Below, piece after piece: positions 1 through 14,085 of a stretch of 64,000 bases of DNA. Every line of letters starts with the position of its first letter. Within the stretch, counting starts at the first letter, position 1. The stretch is from Chionis minor (Eukaryota > Chordata > Aves > Charadriiformes > Chionididae). The position numbers and the translations under genes were made by a program. The stretch spans positions 731,693 through 795,692 of the forward strand of contig VZSF01002066.1 of NCBI GenBank assembly GCA_013398295.1. Reading direction: 5' to 3'. The notes beneath the pieces were generated by a model. It was not told the DNA's origin and ran no database searches. It was given only the letters and a program-made list of their open reading frames with translations.

Positions 1-3000
1 AAGAATATGCTCTACATTGTCAACGGCAGTGAAGGGATACCTGGGTTAACTTGAAATAAACAGAACATCTCGAACATCAGAGCGGCGTAGCCATGGCCAG
101 GTGAACCAGAGCACAGCCTGATTCCCAGTGCTTCCCAGACTAGCCTGCTTCCAACACCCAGCCTACCTTAAAACTACTTTGGACACCCCACATCACTCAC
201 TGGCCATAGCATACAAAAACTGAAAGCAGATCATACTGAAACCAGTGTGAATCGAATCCAGACCTGTCTAAAGTTGTTCCCTTTCAATGCACATTCCATA
301 TATACCATACCGCAGGAACTATTCCATGGTGAACAATGCCACAAGGAAAGGTAGACAGTAAAAAAGTCATTTTAACAAAGATCAATTTTAATTTGTGTCA
401 TTGCCCTTTAAAATAACTGAGAAAACCCTACTTTGTAACAAGAAATTATTGTTGTAATATTTAGTAGAGAAGAAAAACTGCCTTTTTTTTAAGTCCAAAA
501 GCCAACCTTATTGCAGATATTTTAGGACATGGCAATGATGTTAAAATTGAAATACAATTTTCTTCCCAAATACAGTTTCGTTAACAGCAAATCAACACAT
601 AGTAATTATTTTATTACTCTAGATACTAAGCTACTTTAAAAATTAATATTTTTGAACTATTCCAAAAGAATTATTTTATTAACATTATAATTGAAATCAT
701 TTGAACAACTTTACATGTGCATATAAATCCCATGGCATTTTTACACACCGTTCCTTGTTATTTAACTGTCCTTCACACACTGCATGGGAGTCATTAGAGA
801 AGTCACATACTATAGTTTCTGCTCTTTGATTAGATGACTGAAACTTTTAAAAGGAGGCAGAGGAAAAACCAAAAAGATGTCTGCAGCAGTGAATATTTCC
901 AACAGAGTCTTCCAGGACTCCTCCTTTCTGCCAACACTCTGGCGAACAAACTATCACACTTACAAACACTCATGGAAAATTAATAAAATGAGTTGCAAAC
1001 ACCCATGAAACCTATTCACAAAATTCTTCTAACAAGCTTTTTTCCTCCTGTTTTCTCCCCCTTCCCTGCACAGAGGGCACCCCAATACTGCTCTAACCAT
1101 TACGAATGCTTGCTAGCAGGCTGAAAAGAGATATAAATGCTACGGCATGGCTGGATCCACAACTTGGCTTGGGGCTCTCATCTAGTCAGCAGTTGAAGCC
1201 TGTGCTCGAAGGCACATTTAAGCTGCGTCTAACTTAGTGTTTACTCCAGGGTGACTGGATTTGAGTGCACTGTCCCTACCCTAGAGAATTGTTTGCTGCA
1301 CGGAGACATCAGTCTTGTCTTTGAGCATGCTCGGCCGAATCAGTCATCTGTGACTACTTGATCTGTTTTGGTCTGGACATATTGTCAAATCGTTGTGTCC
1401 AAGTTTCACAGGAGCAATGCCGAAAAAGTCCTGGCTCCAGAATGAAATTAGATTTATAAGGAACACAAGCCAAAAAAAGTCGCTATGAATGCCCAGTGAC
1501 AAAAATCAAAGAACCTGAATAATGGTGTTTTTTTTTTCCTCTGACTTCCAAGCTTAGTTCAGCTTCTTTAATCTGAAGGGAAAAACCACTAAGACTACCT
1601 CCTTTCTAACTTTTAGGTTACTGTTCCAGGCAACCAAGAGGTAAAACATTGGTTTTTACAATGGAAAGTCCTTTGTTTTTGTCAGTACAGGAATCTTCAC
1701 CAAGTACATTTTTAATGTGATTGGAAGGAACATCTTCTAACACAGGTCACGGCTGAAAACCCCATAGCTAAATCTTATTACAAACTATTCTGAGATCAAA
1801 ATTAGAGACTGTTATACAGAACCACTTGGATACCTGTCAGATTGATAACATCTAGATGGTCATCTAACTTGCCACCTGCTCCCTCTTCCCTTTGCACTAA
1901 TAACCTGAGTAAGCTTGTGAATGAGCCCTGTTGGCTCATATTAGTCTCTCATATCATCACGACCTATAATCTCTTAAAAAAGAAATCAGGATTGCTTATT
2001 AGCACTGTTCAGAGGACCAAAGTGCATGTGCAGTAGAAAAAAGAATGAAGTTTTCAAACAGATTTTCCCAGGTGCCATTATAAGCAGTAACATGAAAGAA
2101 ACCAAGTAATCAAGATAATAATCGATCTCCTTCAAATAGCTTTTTAAGCAAACGGATGACTTTGCAAAGGTCAATTAGCAGGATGATGCCTTCTTATTCT
2201 ATTTGACATCACGATATTCAGCCAGGAAAATAATCAAAACATTTAAAAGTTTAACATTTTTTCACTCTTCCTTTGAGATTTCTCAGTTTTATATTTCATT
2301 ACAACCTTCCAGCAAACCAGGTAGTACAGTTATAGTACAGTACAGCCAATACTGTTACCCAGACCTGGGATTCTCCACTTGCAATCTGCCTTCATCACAC
2401 ACAAAATTAATTCTAGCACTTATACCCTGAAGCCTGCTGACCCAGTAAAAGTACTACAATGCAAAGGTTAGGGTTGGTTTGTTGGTTCTTTTTAAATACC
2501 AAAACTAGTTCTTCAAATTTGTACTGGGCTTCAGGGTTCTTAATTTGATTCTTTGTCACACAGGTTAAAAAGAAAAAAAAACAAAAGTTATCTATTTGTG
2601 TCTTGGCAAAGCATAAACTACAACTGCAAAATGATATTGTCTATATTGTTTAAGTATTATTTCATTATTTGCCTTTCTTAGATGAAGAAACATTTCAAAT
2701 AACACAACATTCCCTTTTGTGTTCACTCCACAAATTGGGCCACATGCGGAAGACAAGGTGTAGGAGAGGGAAGTGCATATTTCTGATCCAAGCACATCGA
2801 ACCTCCTGCTTTTACTCTTGTGGCATTACACTGACAGCAAACCAAATAATGCTAATACAGCAGATAAAGAAAAGAAGAAATGGAATCACGCTCTTTAAAC
2901 TTCGGAAGCGTCTAGACAGACTGGAAGTTGCCCCTGATTTCATTTTCCTCATTCTGTTCTGATACAGAAGTCACTTACCTTACGTAAATAGAAAAACCTC

Positions 3001-4278
3001 CACAAAACAAAACAAGAATCCTCCACTGCCATCCAAAATGTGGGCAGTGTATAAAGACAGTAGTTACTCTAAGTATACTGCCAGAGAAGTCATTGACCTT
3101 ACAAAACATAAACAAATAAATATATAAAATAATTTTAAAACCCCCAAAACGACAACAACAAACAACACCTTCAGAAAAAAATGATCCAAATGTTATTAAA
3201 AGTAGCTTTGGTGGTACATTAAAACAGAACTTTGCATATTTCAGCACGTATATACCATGCTTTACGTACATATACATCATACTTTCAGCAAAGTCACAGA
3301 CACACATCATGTAATGGAGGGAAAAAGGATTTGATTTATCACTTATGTGTTGGGTTTCTTCCTCTTTCATCCCCAGTTCAATGAAGGCTTTCAAATAGCA
3401 CCTGCCGCTGTATCTCTTTGCTTCTCCACCCCTTGACATGGATGAGAAATCAAGATGGCACTGTTTGTAGAAATGTTTATATAAATATTTTATCCAAACT
3501 TCGCTGGACCTCGCCTCGGAAATTTCTGTTTGATATCTCCCTGGAAGGGATCCATTTCTTATTTGAAGACATGAAAAAATGATGAATTTACCAATTCTCT
3601 TGGTAGTTTCCCACTAGTCTTTGTAAAATGTACTGTAACTTTCATTTTATTTTGGGGGGCTTCCAACTTCCAGACATTTCATCTTGTATTGCCTTTTTCT
3701 GCTACATTAAAGAACCGTTTGGTGCCCAAAGTTGTCCCTTAATGTAGGTAAGTATGAAATCAATTGTCTTTCAATTTCTTTCAGATAATTTAAACATGCT
3801 GAGGTCTGTAAGTCCTTCATTGGTAAGGCAATTTTCCAAACCTCCAATGCTTTTTTTTTTGCCTCTTCCTTTCATAATCTTCATTATTTTTAATATCATT
3901 ATTCTAGTTTCCTTTTCATCAGCGTCACTGACAGACATGCACTTTTGCCATCTCTCTTCTTCATTACCAGACACAAGGGTCAGCCTAAAATTTTTGACAT
4001 AGAAACACCTACAGGGAGCTATGTTTTGCTGTAAAATGTCAGAATACACTTCCTAGTTCTGGGAACAGCATGGCCTGTGTTTCCCACATATACATATATT
4101 TGGATAAATTAAAATGCACTTTCAGCCATTAAGCAATCCAGATCACTCTCCACAAGTGCCTTTACCCAGACCTATTTGCCAGTCCATCAATCTTTGCTTT
4201 ATTTTAAAATGTTATTAGAACTGTTCTATTTACTTTCCTATCATGGATAAAAAGAGTGATTAGTGTCAAGCTTAGTAC

Positions 4279-4337
4279 TAGTCCCTGGAGAACAACTCTA
4301 AAAATTCACCCAGTTGATGATGATTCTCCAGGGACTA
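4279..4337. repeat. Inverted repeat, 14-bp perfect arms
   Basis: Arm tagtccctggagaa at 4279-4292 is perfectly complementary to ttctccagggacta at 4324-4337, with a 31-base loop in which caac (4293-4296) could also pair with gttg (4313-4316). Confidence 0.85.
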
Positions 4338-7300
4338 CTTTCTGAAACGTGTAAATTAATCAGTTCTTAATCCATTTAACGTGTGCTTCACTGATACAGC
4401 ACATAGCTAATATTTAATCAAAATGTCACGTACTATTAAGTCGAGTGACTTATAAACTTTCGGTATACTTCAAAAATATGGCTGCCTTTTTCAATGAGAC
4501 TTGCATCAAAATATAGTGCTGGGTGGTTGGGGTTCTTTTAGTTTGTTTTTTATTCAGTTACGATGACTGATACCAATGATCTTCCTAAATTCATGGGGGT
4601 TTTAATTAAACCTTGCAACAACTTTTCTATTCATTGACCTAATATTCTTTTAGGTTAATCTGCCTATAAAATTTTCCAAGCCATGCCATTTTCTCTTTTG
4701 GAGTATTGACACAAAGATTGCCCTCTTGGAACCTTTTGTAATTTCCATAAAACCCAATATTTGTTTAAGAATGAAATCAACAGGCACAGACCGCCTCAGA
4801 AAACCTTAAGGCTCTAGCATGACATTTATTTAAATTTCCTAATATTTTGCCAGATTTTGTTAATTTTTCTAAAATTAGCATTACCAGTAGATGTAACTCA
4901 ACATTTTCAGTCCTTTTTTAGTCATTAGACATAGTTTTAGTTATTAACAGAATGGAAAGTTCATCAACAGTTTCTTGTAAACAAATCGTACATGATTTGA
5001 AAAAAAAACAAAAACACCCAACAGCAACCAGCACAAACTCAAAATCTCACAAACATTTTTTGATTACTAGTGTTTTTCCTGCATCACTATCAACGGCTGC
5101 CTCATCTTAACAGTGGGCCTGTAACAGCACAGCATTAAGCTCTTAAAATTAGAGATAAAACAAGATTCTGGAAGCTATTCCTGTGCACTGAGTTCAGAAC
5201 TTAAAGAATTTGGAAAACTCCTGGACGTAGTAAAAGTACTGGTTTGGTCCAGCACTGCAGTTTTTGCAGGATTCCCCTTAGCAATGCAGTATCTGGGGGG
5301 AAGTTTATTACAGGGAAGATTTTATACACTGTTTACCATTTGTCCATTTACCGTTTTTACCATGTAAAGGGCCTGTCTAGGTCTGTAACGAGCGCCATTA
5401 CAAAAACCAGTCAATTAGTCAGAATACCTCAGTTTGTAGCTACCTAGACTCGGCAACTATAGGTTTATAAAATGGGGAGTGCATGGCACGTTGTCTTACA
5501 GAAAGAAGAAAACTACCTGGAATCTACAATTTCCACTTGCTAAAATAATGAAGTTGATTTTGCAGTGTCCTGCATTTTATACAGGCATGTCTTCGTCTGT
5601 AAGGAAAGTTGCCAAATCAAAAATAAGACAAATTCTTTCTTTTATACAGGTGCACATACATTCAGAAAGGCAGAAGCAAGCTGGCATACTGGATCATGCT
5701 GATTTTTAAAATATCTGCTTATACGTTCTTGCAGGTTTAAGCATGTGCATGTGTGTTAAAATGGAACACAATGGAAGATAATATCCCTGTAAATTATAAT
5801 TTATAATATACGTTCAATAATTTATCACAGATTGCAATAGAACCTAATTTGCAAACGATTTTCTATGTAGCTCTAGTATCAAGTATCTAGTATTTAAAAC
5901 AATGCTCTGAATAAACATCTTAAAATGTTCTAATGTCAGTATACAAATGGCCATTCTCTTCTGACCTCAAATATCCAGAATGCTGTAAATGCAGACTGAC
6001 CTAAAAAAAAAAAATCCTACTCCAGATTTGAAGATCATCAGATCCATTACACAAACCCATTCAGGCACAAATACAGCGGTTGCTGTAAATGTTGGGAAAA
6101 ATTAGCATAAAGACACATGTAACTCTAATAGCTGCTAAAGTATAACCAGTGGGAAGTGGAAATGGTTATTTGCATATGTACTACTGTGAGAATTCATCTA
6201 TTCATGGTGCAAATGCACACAGAAGTGGGCGGTGGTGCATTTTTCCCCTAAACTTTATTCTTTTAACAATTACTGAAAGATCAAGAGGTAGTCGCATGGC
6301 ATAGGTGGACTTTTCTTAAAATTGCTTGCATATGCTTTGTAAGTGATATTTTTCTGAGTCTAACACCCTCTGTTTTGTAGGTCATACTGATATCTACAGA
6401 CTGTGCAGATACTGAAGGCGCTTGTCCTTTAGCCTTCTGCCTCACCACATGATTGAGCATCCATATACCTTACAACCATACACCCTGTCGAGTGTTATTC
6501 TCTTACATATCACAATTTACCTCGCTTTCTCCACTCAAACATGCAACCAAGCTGAGCAACAAGCTGCTTCAGCTGCCATGTCATTTCAGTTTTTACACAT
6601 CTTCTCTTTTTATGTGTGCTCTACATCGCCGTGATGTCTCATCTCCCCGTTCCACTGCCATAGGCTACAAGTCAGGAACAAAGCGGAGGCTCAATGTCAA
6701 ACAGAGTGAAAATGGGAAAATATCATAGAAGAGAAAAATTAATGGGCACAAACACAGCTCTAAAACTTCCATCCTTGTGGGCTTTGCAACTTTCCCTCAT
6801 TTGTTGGCAAAATCTAGAGTAGAAGCAATAGTATCTGTGTAGCTAAATACCTTTTTAAGGTATTTTCTAAGGAAAATAGAAATCCATAAAATTCAAAGTG
6901 GAAGAGTTATGCTTGCATATGAAGGAATAAATAATCCCATGAAGGGTAGCGTCATCCCCCCTTTTATCTAAAACATAATTTTTTTTTCCTATCCCCCCTC
7001 CATTCTCCTGCGTTCCCCACTTCCTTGCCTGACCACTGTGGCTTGTGGAGGTTCACGTTTCCAAAAATACCTCAGCAATAGATAGTCCTGAGTCTAAGAC
7101 ACAGAAATGGAGGCTGAGGCTGAAATCCTGGCTCCTCTTCCTGAACCGAGGCCTTTCTCTCATTTCAAACAGGGAAATTTCAAGGTGGAACACACGTGAA
7201 ATCTCTCGTGTCAACAGGTTTGCTAGATATGTTTTTATAATAAAAATGGTACCCTTCACCTTTTCATATAGATTTTTTTTATGTAACAAATATTTTTGTT

Positions 7301-7702
7301 TTCCTAAGGAAAATATAGTATTTGCAACCTATATTTAAAACAAAAACAACAATAACAAAAAACCTAAAAATGCACAAACCCCAGTAAACAATACTTTAAA
7401 AATGATTGATCCTACCCACACTGACATGGCCAGCAAATACACAGATTTCCATCTCATGGAGTCATGGTCTTATATGTCATTAGTCATTCAGTTACTATGA
7501 AATCTAAATCACGGCTTAAGCCTTTTTAAAAAACAGGGGATTGTATATTTCTGTAAAAAAAGTAGCGATCCCAGAACACACTATTGTATAAGGAAGAAGG
7601 GGTACTTTGTTTTTATTCTCACACTATAGAATTACCTTATTCTAGAAAACATAATCTTGTTCAGAACCTTGTATCTCTCATCTCCACGTGAGTTTATTTT
7701 TC

Positions 7703-7749
7703 AAAAAAAAAAAAAAAAAAAAAAAAAAANAAAAAAAAAAAAAAAAAAA
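7703..7749. repeat. Poly(A) tract with one undetermined base
   Basis: A run of A of about 47 positions contains an n at 7730. The length is probably unreliable because homopolymers are hard to read. Confidence 0.9.
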
Positions 7750-10700
7750 TCACTCCTCCTCTTTCTGTATATCCCCGAAATCAAATACAAGGGTAAATAC
7801 TAATAAGACAAATATTAACACTATTATTTTATTTGGATCCAGATACTTGATTTATCAGCTAAATTATTTATTCAGGAGGTAACACCATACTTTATGTGAC
7901 CCTATTTCTTACTGTGTGTAAACCTTACCTGCACATATCAAATATAAGCTTAAAAAACTTTCACTTTTACATTTCAGTACTTCATCCTTTCACTATTTGA
8001 AGTTCATAATTCATGGTTTTAAACTAACATGCTACAACTGAGCTTAAGCTTTTTTTTTTTTTTAACATTTTTCAGATGAGGAAACCAGAGTTGAAAAATA
8101 AAATGCTTCTTTTTGGGGGGTGCGTGCATTCATGATGCATCTTCAGTCTGTTTATTAAGTAATCATATCTGGGTACAAGTGTCAACACAATTTACATTTT
8201 GAATAATGTGAAGCAGATAACCTCAATTAACAAGTAATTAGAGTCATTTTCCTATTAAGCAGTTTCCCTAATTGTTTTTGAAACCTGGAACTAAAATTGT
8301 AATAAATAATAAGCAGCCAAAACATGTCCCTGCATTAGCTTAATCCAGGCTATTCCACTGGAGCCTGGGAATAACGTAGCAGAAATAAGGCCGAATATTG
8401 AGAGCTGAGGGAAATGCTGTTTTGTGGCTGTGGACCCCTGCATAGTCCACTTTTTTTCTGTGACTGTTTTGTGATGGTTTGTTTTTTAATTTCTTCCACA
8501 TGACTCTCTTTCCTTTCCCTTCCCTCTCTCTTTTCACCCCTCTGATTTGTTATATGGACATTTAAAGTATGAAGTATTTGACTGAATTATCACTGAGGAC
8601 TGACAAGAGGTTATCAGGGAAGCCATCCCACAGCGAACACGTAGGGTATCATCTCTTGAACTACAGTTTGTAGTAGCACAAATTAATCTGATACGTCATA
8701 TTCTACCTTCCCAGCATCCTATACCTCTGTTTATGTAAAATAATAAATATGACCTGTTTTTTTCCAAAGAATTTGTATAAAACAATTTGTGAGTTTGCTG
8801 CCAGTCATCCAAAAAAAGTGTCCTTCCCTTTGATGCCAGTCTTTAAATAGATACACGTCACATGTCAAGTACAATAAATATGCTCAGAGGTCATAAAAAT
8901 TTCATGTGTATTTCCCTGCTTATACTACATGAAATCACGGAAACTACCTCTGTTGCATTCTGTCTGCCATAGCCAAAAATGAGGAAAAAGAAAATAAAAA
9001 ACTAGTTAAATACAAAAAGAAATCTAGCAGCTGCTCTTCACCCTAAGCCAAAACAAGCAAACAAACTAAAAACTAACAGAAAACCTGCCCAAAATTCCCA
9101 GGAAAAAAAAGCAAGTGTAATAATACTCTCTCCCCCGCAAACTCCAGCCTAAGTCAAAGCCTCAGGTCTTGCAGATACATTTATCACAATTGCAGCTGGA
9201 GAGCTGTACTGATAGGATATACCATTTTTGCCTGAAGGTAAGGAAAAAGAGATTTCTTATAGTCCATGAAAGAACCAAAGTACCAATGACTACTCAGAAA
9301 TGCTATTAGTTAATATATATCTAACTAGACTGCCCCCCCTGCCCCACAAATAGACACTTTGCTGTTGTCTCTATATCTACAGGAAATTTTGCCAGCCTTG
9401 GAAGAGCACAGGACTTACATTTTCTGCATTTTTCAAAAAATTTCAATAAGATAATAAATCAAAACCAGGCCCCAAAAATAAAAAAAGTAAAAACCTGAGC
9501 CTGAGAAATTCCAGGAAAAAACGCTGGCAGCTATGGGAGGACATGAGCTGTTCAGAAGGAATACAAACATTTAAATAATATATCTTGCTGGAAATTAGGC
9601 TTTGTGAGAAATCCCATTGATTTCTTTTAAGTCATTTTATTAAAAGGTCTATTAATGCTTGGCTTGCACTTTGTGGCTATGAGAGATGTTGGAATGAAGA
9701 GCTATCAAAGGTGGCTATCAAAGTTTTTTCCTTTTTCCCATTTAACTTTTTCTAACTATTAAGCTGCTCATTTTGTGGAGACAATCATTAGTGTCTTTAA
9801 TGTGAAACAAAGCTTCTGGATAAGAGCTGCTAGCTGAAGATCAATATGAAAGATATCATTTCAGTTACAGCTTTAATAACTGTAACAATAGGGAGCCTGG
9901 CATTACCGGTTTTATGCATTAATGTAATTTAGAATCTACCAGGTACAAATCTTATCAAACATTAGCAGTGGCTGCGTTGGGATTTTCTAGGTAAGGAAAC
10001 TGCATGATAAATGGGACGTATTTTAAAGGTAAACTTTCATGTAATCAGGCTCATCTACTATAAAAACCATGAACGAACTTACACGAAGAAAAAAGAATAA
10101 ACTCAAAAGAGATTCTTGGGAAATATGGCAGTTTTTAAGGAACCGGTGGTGCATGGGCATGTAATGTGCTCAGAGTATACTGGGATGTCTCTCTCATTTA
10201 GATCATTGCAAAAATCACACAACACACAAGACTGGAGGATCAGGAGCTTTAGCCAAATTCAGTGCAATTCAAGATTTTCTACAAACCACCATATATCAAA
10301 GCCCACACCTACCTGGACGTGCATCACACAGCTTTCTGCTAAACCACAGAAGAGATGAGGCGCTTTCTCCCAGGCTACCAGCAAAACACCAGCTCTGCAG
10401 ACCAGTAGCATGACCCTTTGTTCAGCCAGGACCCACAACTCCCTACAGCTGCAGCAAATTCCCTTTTCCCACTCCATTTTTTCCAGCCCACCTGCCTCCA
10501 AATCCCTCAGCTCCCAACTCACTCCATGCTTTTCACAATCACCAGCCCATTGCTCCAACTTTTCCCACCCTTTTGAGATTTTCATGGTGGTATCATCCTT
10601 ATTTTTCTGTAAGAGTTTCTCCACAGTCATGTTATTTCTTTTCCCAGCTCTTCAATTTCTTGATTAAAAAAAAAAAAAATCACCACAACCACTCCCCAAA

Positions 10701-11726
10701 ACAATAGAAAATCAGGCCTGAAAATGTTAAAAAACAAATTTTGGATCTTCCCTGCGAAGTTATTCTTAAAATCTGATGTAACAAATTGGCAGGTTTATTT
10801 AAACAATTTGTTTAACTTGTGTCCAAATGTCTTCAGGTTTTAGTGCTTACAGGTGGCCACTTTAGATTTACACTTTAATTTTGAGAAAGATCTAAACTGG
10901 GAACACTGAATTTTCAGTTTATCATTTGCTGATAAAAAATGGAAAGCTCAAAGTTGAAGTAGCCAACTACTGAAAAGAGTTGGCACCTGGCACTTTAATT
11001 TTTAAACATTGGGGGTTTTGTTGTCTAATGAGGTTATAAAGTAAGAGTCTGACTTCAGGACCACAATCAAGAAGAACGAGCTCTTAAGGATGACAGAACT
11101 GCTGATGTGAAGCTCAGTTGGTCCAAACCCCAGGTTTCGTCCAAATAAACACAGAAAAGTTTGGATGCTCTGGGTTTTCTACCTGCCTTGGGGCTAGAGA
11201 TGTCATGAGAACAGATTCGCTCATCACAGCTGCAGTACTTCCAGTTCTGGCCATGGATGAAATATCCAGGAAAACGGTCTTTCTTGCAGAGCTCTGGTGG
11301 GGGGTGGGTGAGGGGAAGTAGGGGAAAATGGGATAGGGTATTTCACAATTAATTCAAATTTGATTCCAAAACTGGGGAAAGATTCAGAGATTAGAAAGGA
11401 TAGCACATTTTTTGCTTTATTTGGGTTTTGGCTGTACTCTTAAATTCAAATTTTTGCTGTAACTGTCAGACTATATCTCAGCTTAGACAGTCAATAATCA
11501 TGAAAAGTGTTTCCAAAGTTTAGGTATATTCAGTACTGTCTTAAAATAACAAACATAGATTAGTAGTATTGGTCTCCGAAATACACAGATTTTTTTTTTT
11601 TTTTCCCCCTTCCCCAAAGCTTGTATACTGAAAAACAAAACTCTTTGTTTCTCTCAAGGTGTAGGATCTTGGGCCCTTTCAAGAGGAAGGTTTCAATTCC
11701 AGTCTTGCCCTGGTTGTGAAATCACA

Positions 11727-11746
11727 GCGTGTGCGTGCATGCGCAC
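11727..11746. repeat. Alternating purine-pyrimidine tract
   Basis: gcgtgtgcgtgcatgcgcac alternates purine and pyrimidine for 20 bases and contains three CpG, a Z-DNA-type sequence. Confidence 0.8.
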
Positions 11747-12760
11747 CCAGAAACACAAAATCACAGGTGATCAAGAACAATTTCCATTAAGGCTACAAAT
11801 CCTACCAAACAAAAAATCAAACAGAAAAGAAAATATTACCATGTTAACTTGACTGGATCAGATCCTGTATTTATTTTCCTGGGAAAAAAAACCCAAAACA
11901 CCACACAACAAACCAACAAGCTGACTTCAAAGGGAATTTGATCTGATTGAGGGCAGGAGAACACTCAACTATTTCTCTAAGAATAGGCATGTTGCCTAAC
12001 AAGGACGCTCCACTGTCTGCTTTGAAACCTCTTCTCAGTGCGTTAAACAACATCTAGTAAACGTGTCCATATATTGTACAATAGCGCACGTGTTTAGGGC
12101 ACGCACAAAATAATTTGATCCCCGTTCCGTTGCGTTGGCAGTGCAATTATTTCACTGCGGTGGTAAAACAGGCAAACAAAAAATCCCCTGGTTCCTTACC
12201 TCGCCTGTCATCTTGCGTCAGGTCACTGTGTGCCACATGATGTGATATAATGTAACTCAATGCAAGGAGACACATGTCCCTTCTCATTGGAAATTTGAAG
12301 AAAAGGAGCTTACTTTTCCCCTGTGGGAAACTATACAGGTCAGGTGCCCAAGACTAGCTACAGGAAGTTTGATATCATCTCAGTTTCAGTACCTACATAT
12401 TTCAAATCTTATGGCATTTTGAAAGGAAACGTGTTAGATGCCACGATTTAGCTGTAATACAGTACTTAATAAAGACAGAGTAAGAGGAATGTAATTCCAC
12501 GGCTTATGTTCCTTGTCATGGTGTGCACTGACACATATTGCCAAAGAGGCTCTTTTAAACAATACTTTTTAGCATACTTTTTGAAATACACACTATAAAA
12601 CATGAAAGCCCTCGGAGAAACCTAATGCCACTAAAAAGCACATGGGTACAGAATCAAGGGAACAGAACCGATTAATGATGAAGCCAAAACAAGACTTTTT
12701 TGATGAGAAATGGTGAAATAGTTAAGCACAGAGAATATAGATAAGGAAAATGTACAGGAC

Positions 12761-12856
12761 CTGGGGCCAAGTTTCCCTCTCAGTTACACTATCATAATTG
12801 TGGAATAATTCCATTTCAATTAATAGAGTTAATATGATGAGAATAGAATTATCTAT
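12761..12856. repeat. Ancient amniote interspersed repeat, degraded
   Basis: The sequence ggggccaagtttccctctca plus gttacactatcataat, then attccatttcaattaatag and gagaatagaatta, fits the old palindromic-looking repeat abundant in turtles, crocodiles and birds (ggccaaattctgctctcagttacac... caatggagtta). Heavily mutated; I do not assign a Repbase name. Confidence 0.4.
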
Positions 12857-12931
12857 GTAATGAGCATGATTGAAACATAACAGTCAACCCGGCTCTGAGG
12901 CAGACTCCATAATGTGTTCAAAGGAGATACG

Positions 12932-13020
12932 CATCCTCCTCAGTCCCATTTTACAGGTAGAGAAACAGAAGAAAGGGCTAAAAATCCCTTGGCAGGCCAA
13001 TGTCCAAGCTGGGACCAGGG
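12932..13020 (-). repeat. Possible MIR-like SINE core
   Basis: The plus-strand text cctcctcagtcccattttac followed by aggtagagaaacagaagaaa resembles the reverse complement of the MIR core (cattttacagatgaggaaac). Flanking similarity is weak. Orientation is minus if correct. Confidence 0.45.
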
Positions 13021-14061
13021 AAACATGGTAAATTCCAGTCCAGGTCCTTCTCCACTTGCTTGCAATAAATAAATACAACAGAAGGCTATCGTGAAAGCCA
13101 AGTGGAATAATACATATATAAAATATTATCTCTGTAACATCATGGCACGTTGCTATCTCACTCCTGAAGCAAAGAGGTGTAGCTTTATAGTGCGTTGGGA
13201 CATTTAGCATCAGGATAGTAATTTCAGTGTCATTAACATGCCTATATATTTGAATGTGACTCTTTACAGGATAAAAGAGCAGGAAAATTTAGAAATCTGA
13301 GAAGCACGTTCAGAACAGATGCAGGAAATAAATTTTTCCTACTCGCCAAAAACACAAGGATGTGTGGAATGGACTATGAAATAGTGAAAATGATACAAAA
13401 GAAATGGGATCATCTCAATTTGAATTAGATGTTAAATTACAGAATGTAATACTATTCAGTGGGTTCTGTTTTGTTGAAAACTTCACATCTAAGTTATCTT
13501 AGTCTGCTTAGTTTCCTTACCAGGACAGCTCAAAGGCTTCATTTTGCAGAGTTTTGGAACAAGCAAGTTTTGAGCTACAAGCACTTGATTCAACACCATG
13601 ATTGTCCTTTGGCTTTGAACAAGCTAAGACAAAAAGGGAGAAAGATTTGGAGTTGTTCCAGTTCACCTCATTTAATATCAAATTCATAATTTTTGCACAT
13701 TTTTGATAGAAAGAACAAACAGGAGAGGAGGTCTTTCTTTCCTTTTTGCTTCCAAATTCACGTTGGTTACACAGCCCTAGTCACCAGTTACCACTAAGAA
13801 GAGGTAACCTCAATCTGCAGCTGTACCTTACTCCTAAACAAGGCGCCACATCTTGTGTGATGTGGCCAAAAATGGATATTACCATAAGTTTCCACTAGCA
13901 TTCCATAGATTGCGGTAAAACCAGTAATTTCAAAAGAAGCAAGACACATTTCCCCCTTGCATTTCGCTGTGTTTACTGAAGAACTACTATAGAATAGTAC
14001 CCTATTATACTACCCTAGAATATATTTCTTTTTAGTGTTTTTTTATCTACTTTTCTATCAG

Positions 14062-14085
14062 TTTGGAAAACCATGGTTTTCCAAA
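14062..14085. repeat. Perfect 24-bp palindrome
   Basis: The half-site tttggaaaacca is followed directly by its reverse complement tggttttccaaa, centred on an NcoI-like ccatgg. It lies in the ARHGAP15 intron. Confidence 0.9.

Larger units (their letters stand above)
1..12760 (-). other. ARHGAP15: ARHGAP15 intron, left part
   Basis: AT-rich DNA downstream of the first coding exon in transcription direction. No exon of the PH or RhoGAP domain was recognised. Open frames up to 154 codons (for example 2975-3439 minus) have no recognisable motifs. Contents that can be named: the hairpin at 4279, poly(A) at 7703 and the alternating tract at 11727. Confidence 0.75.

Noticed and set aside
2975..3439. 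154-codon minus-strand frame
   Set aside because: Composition follows A/T runs; it does not match ARHGAP15 exons and has no other recognisable product.
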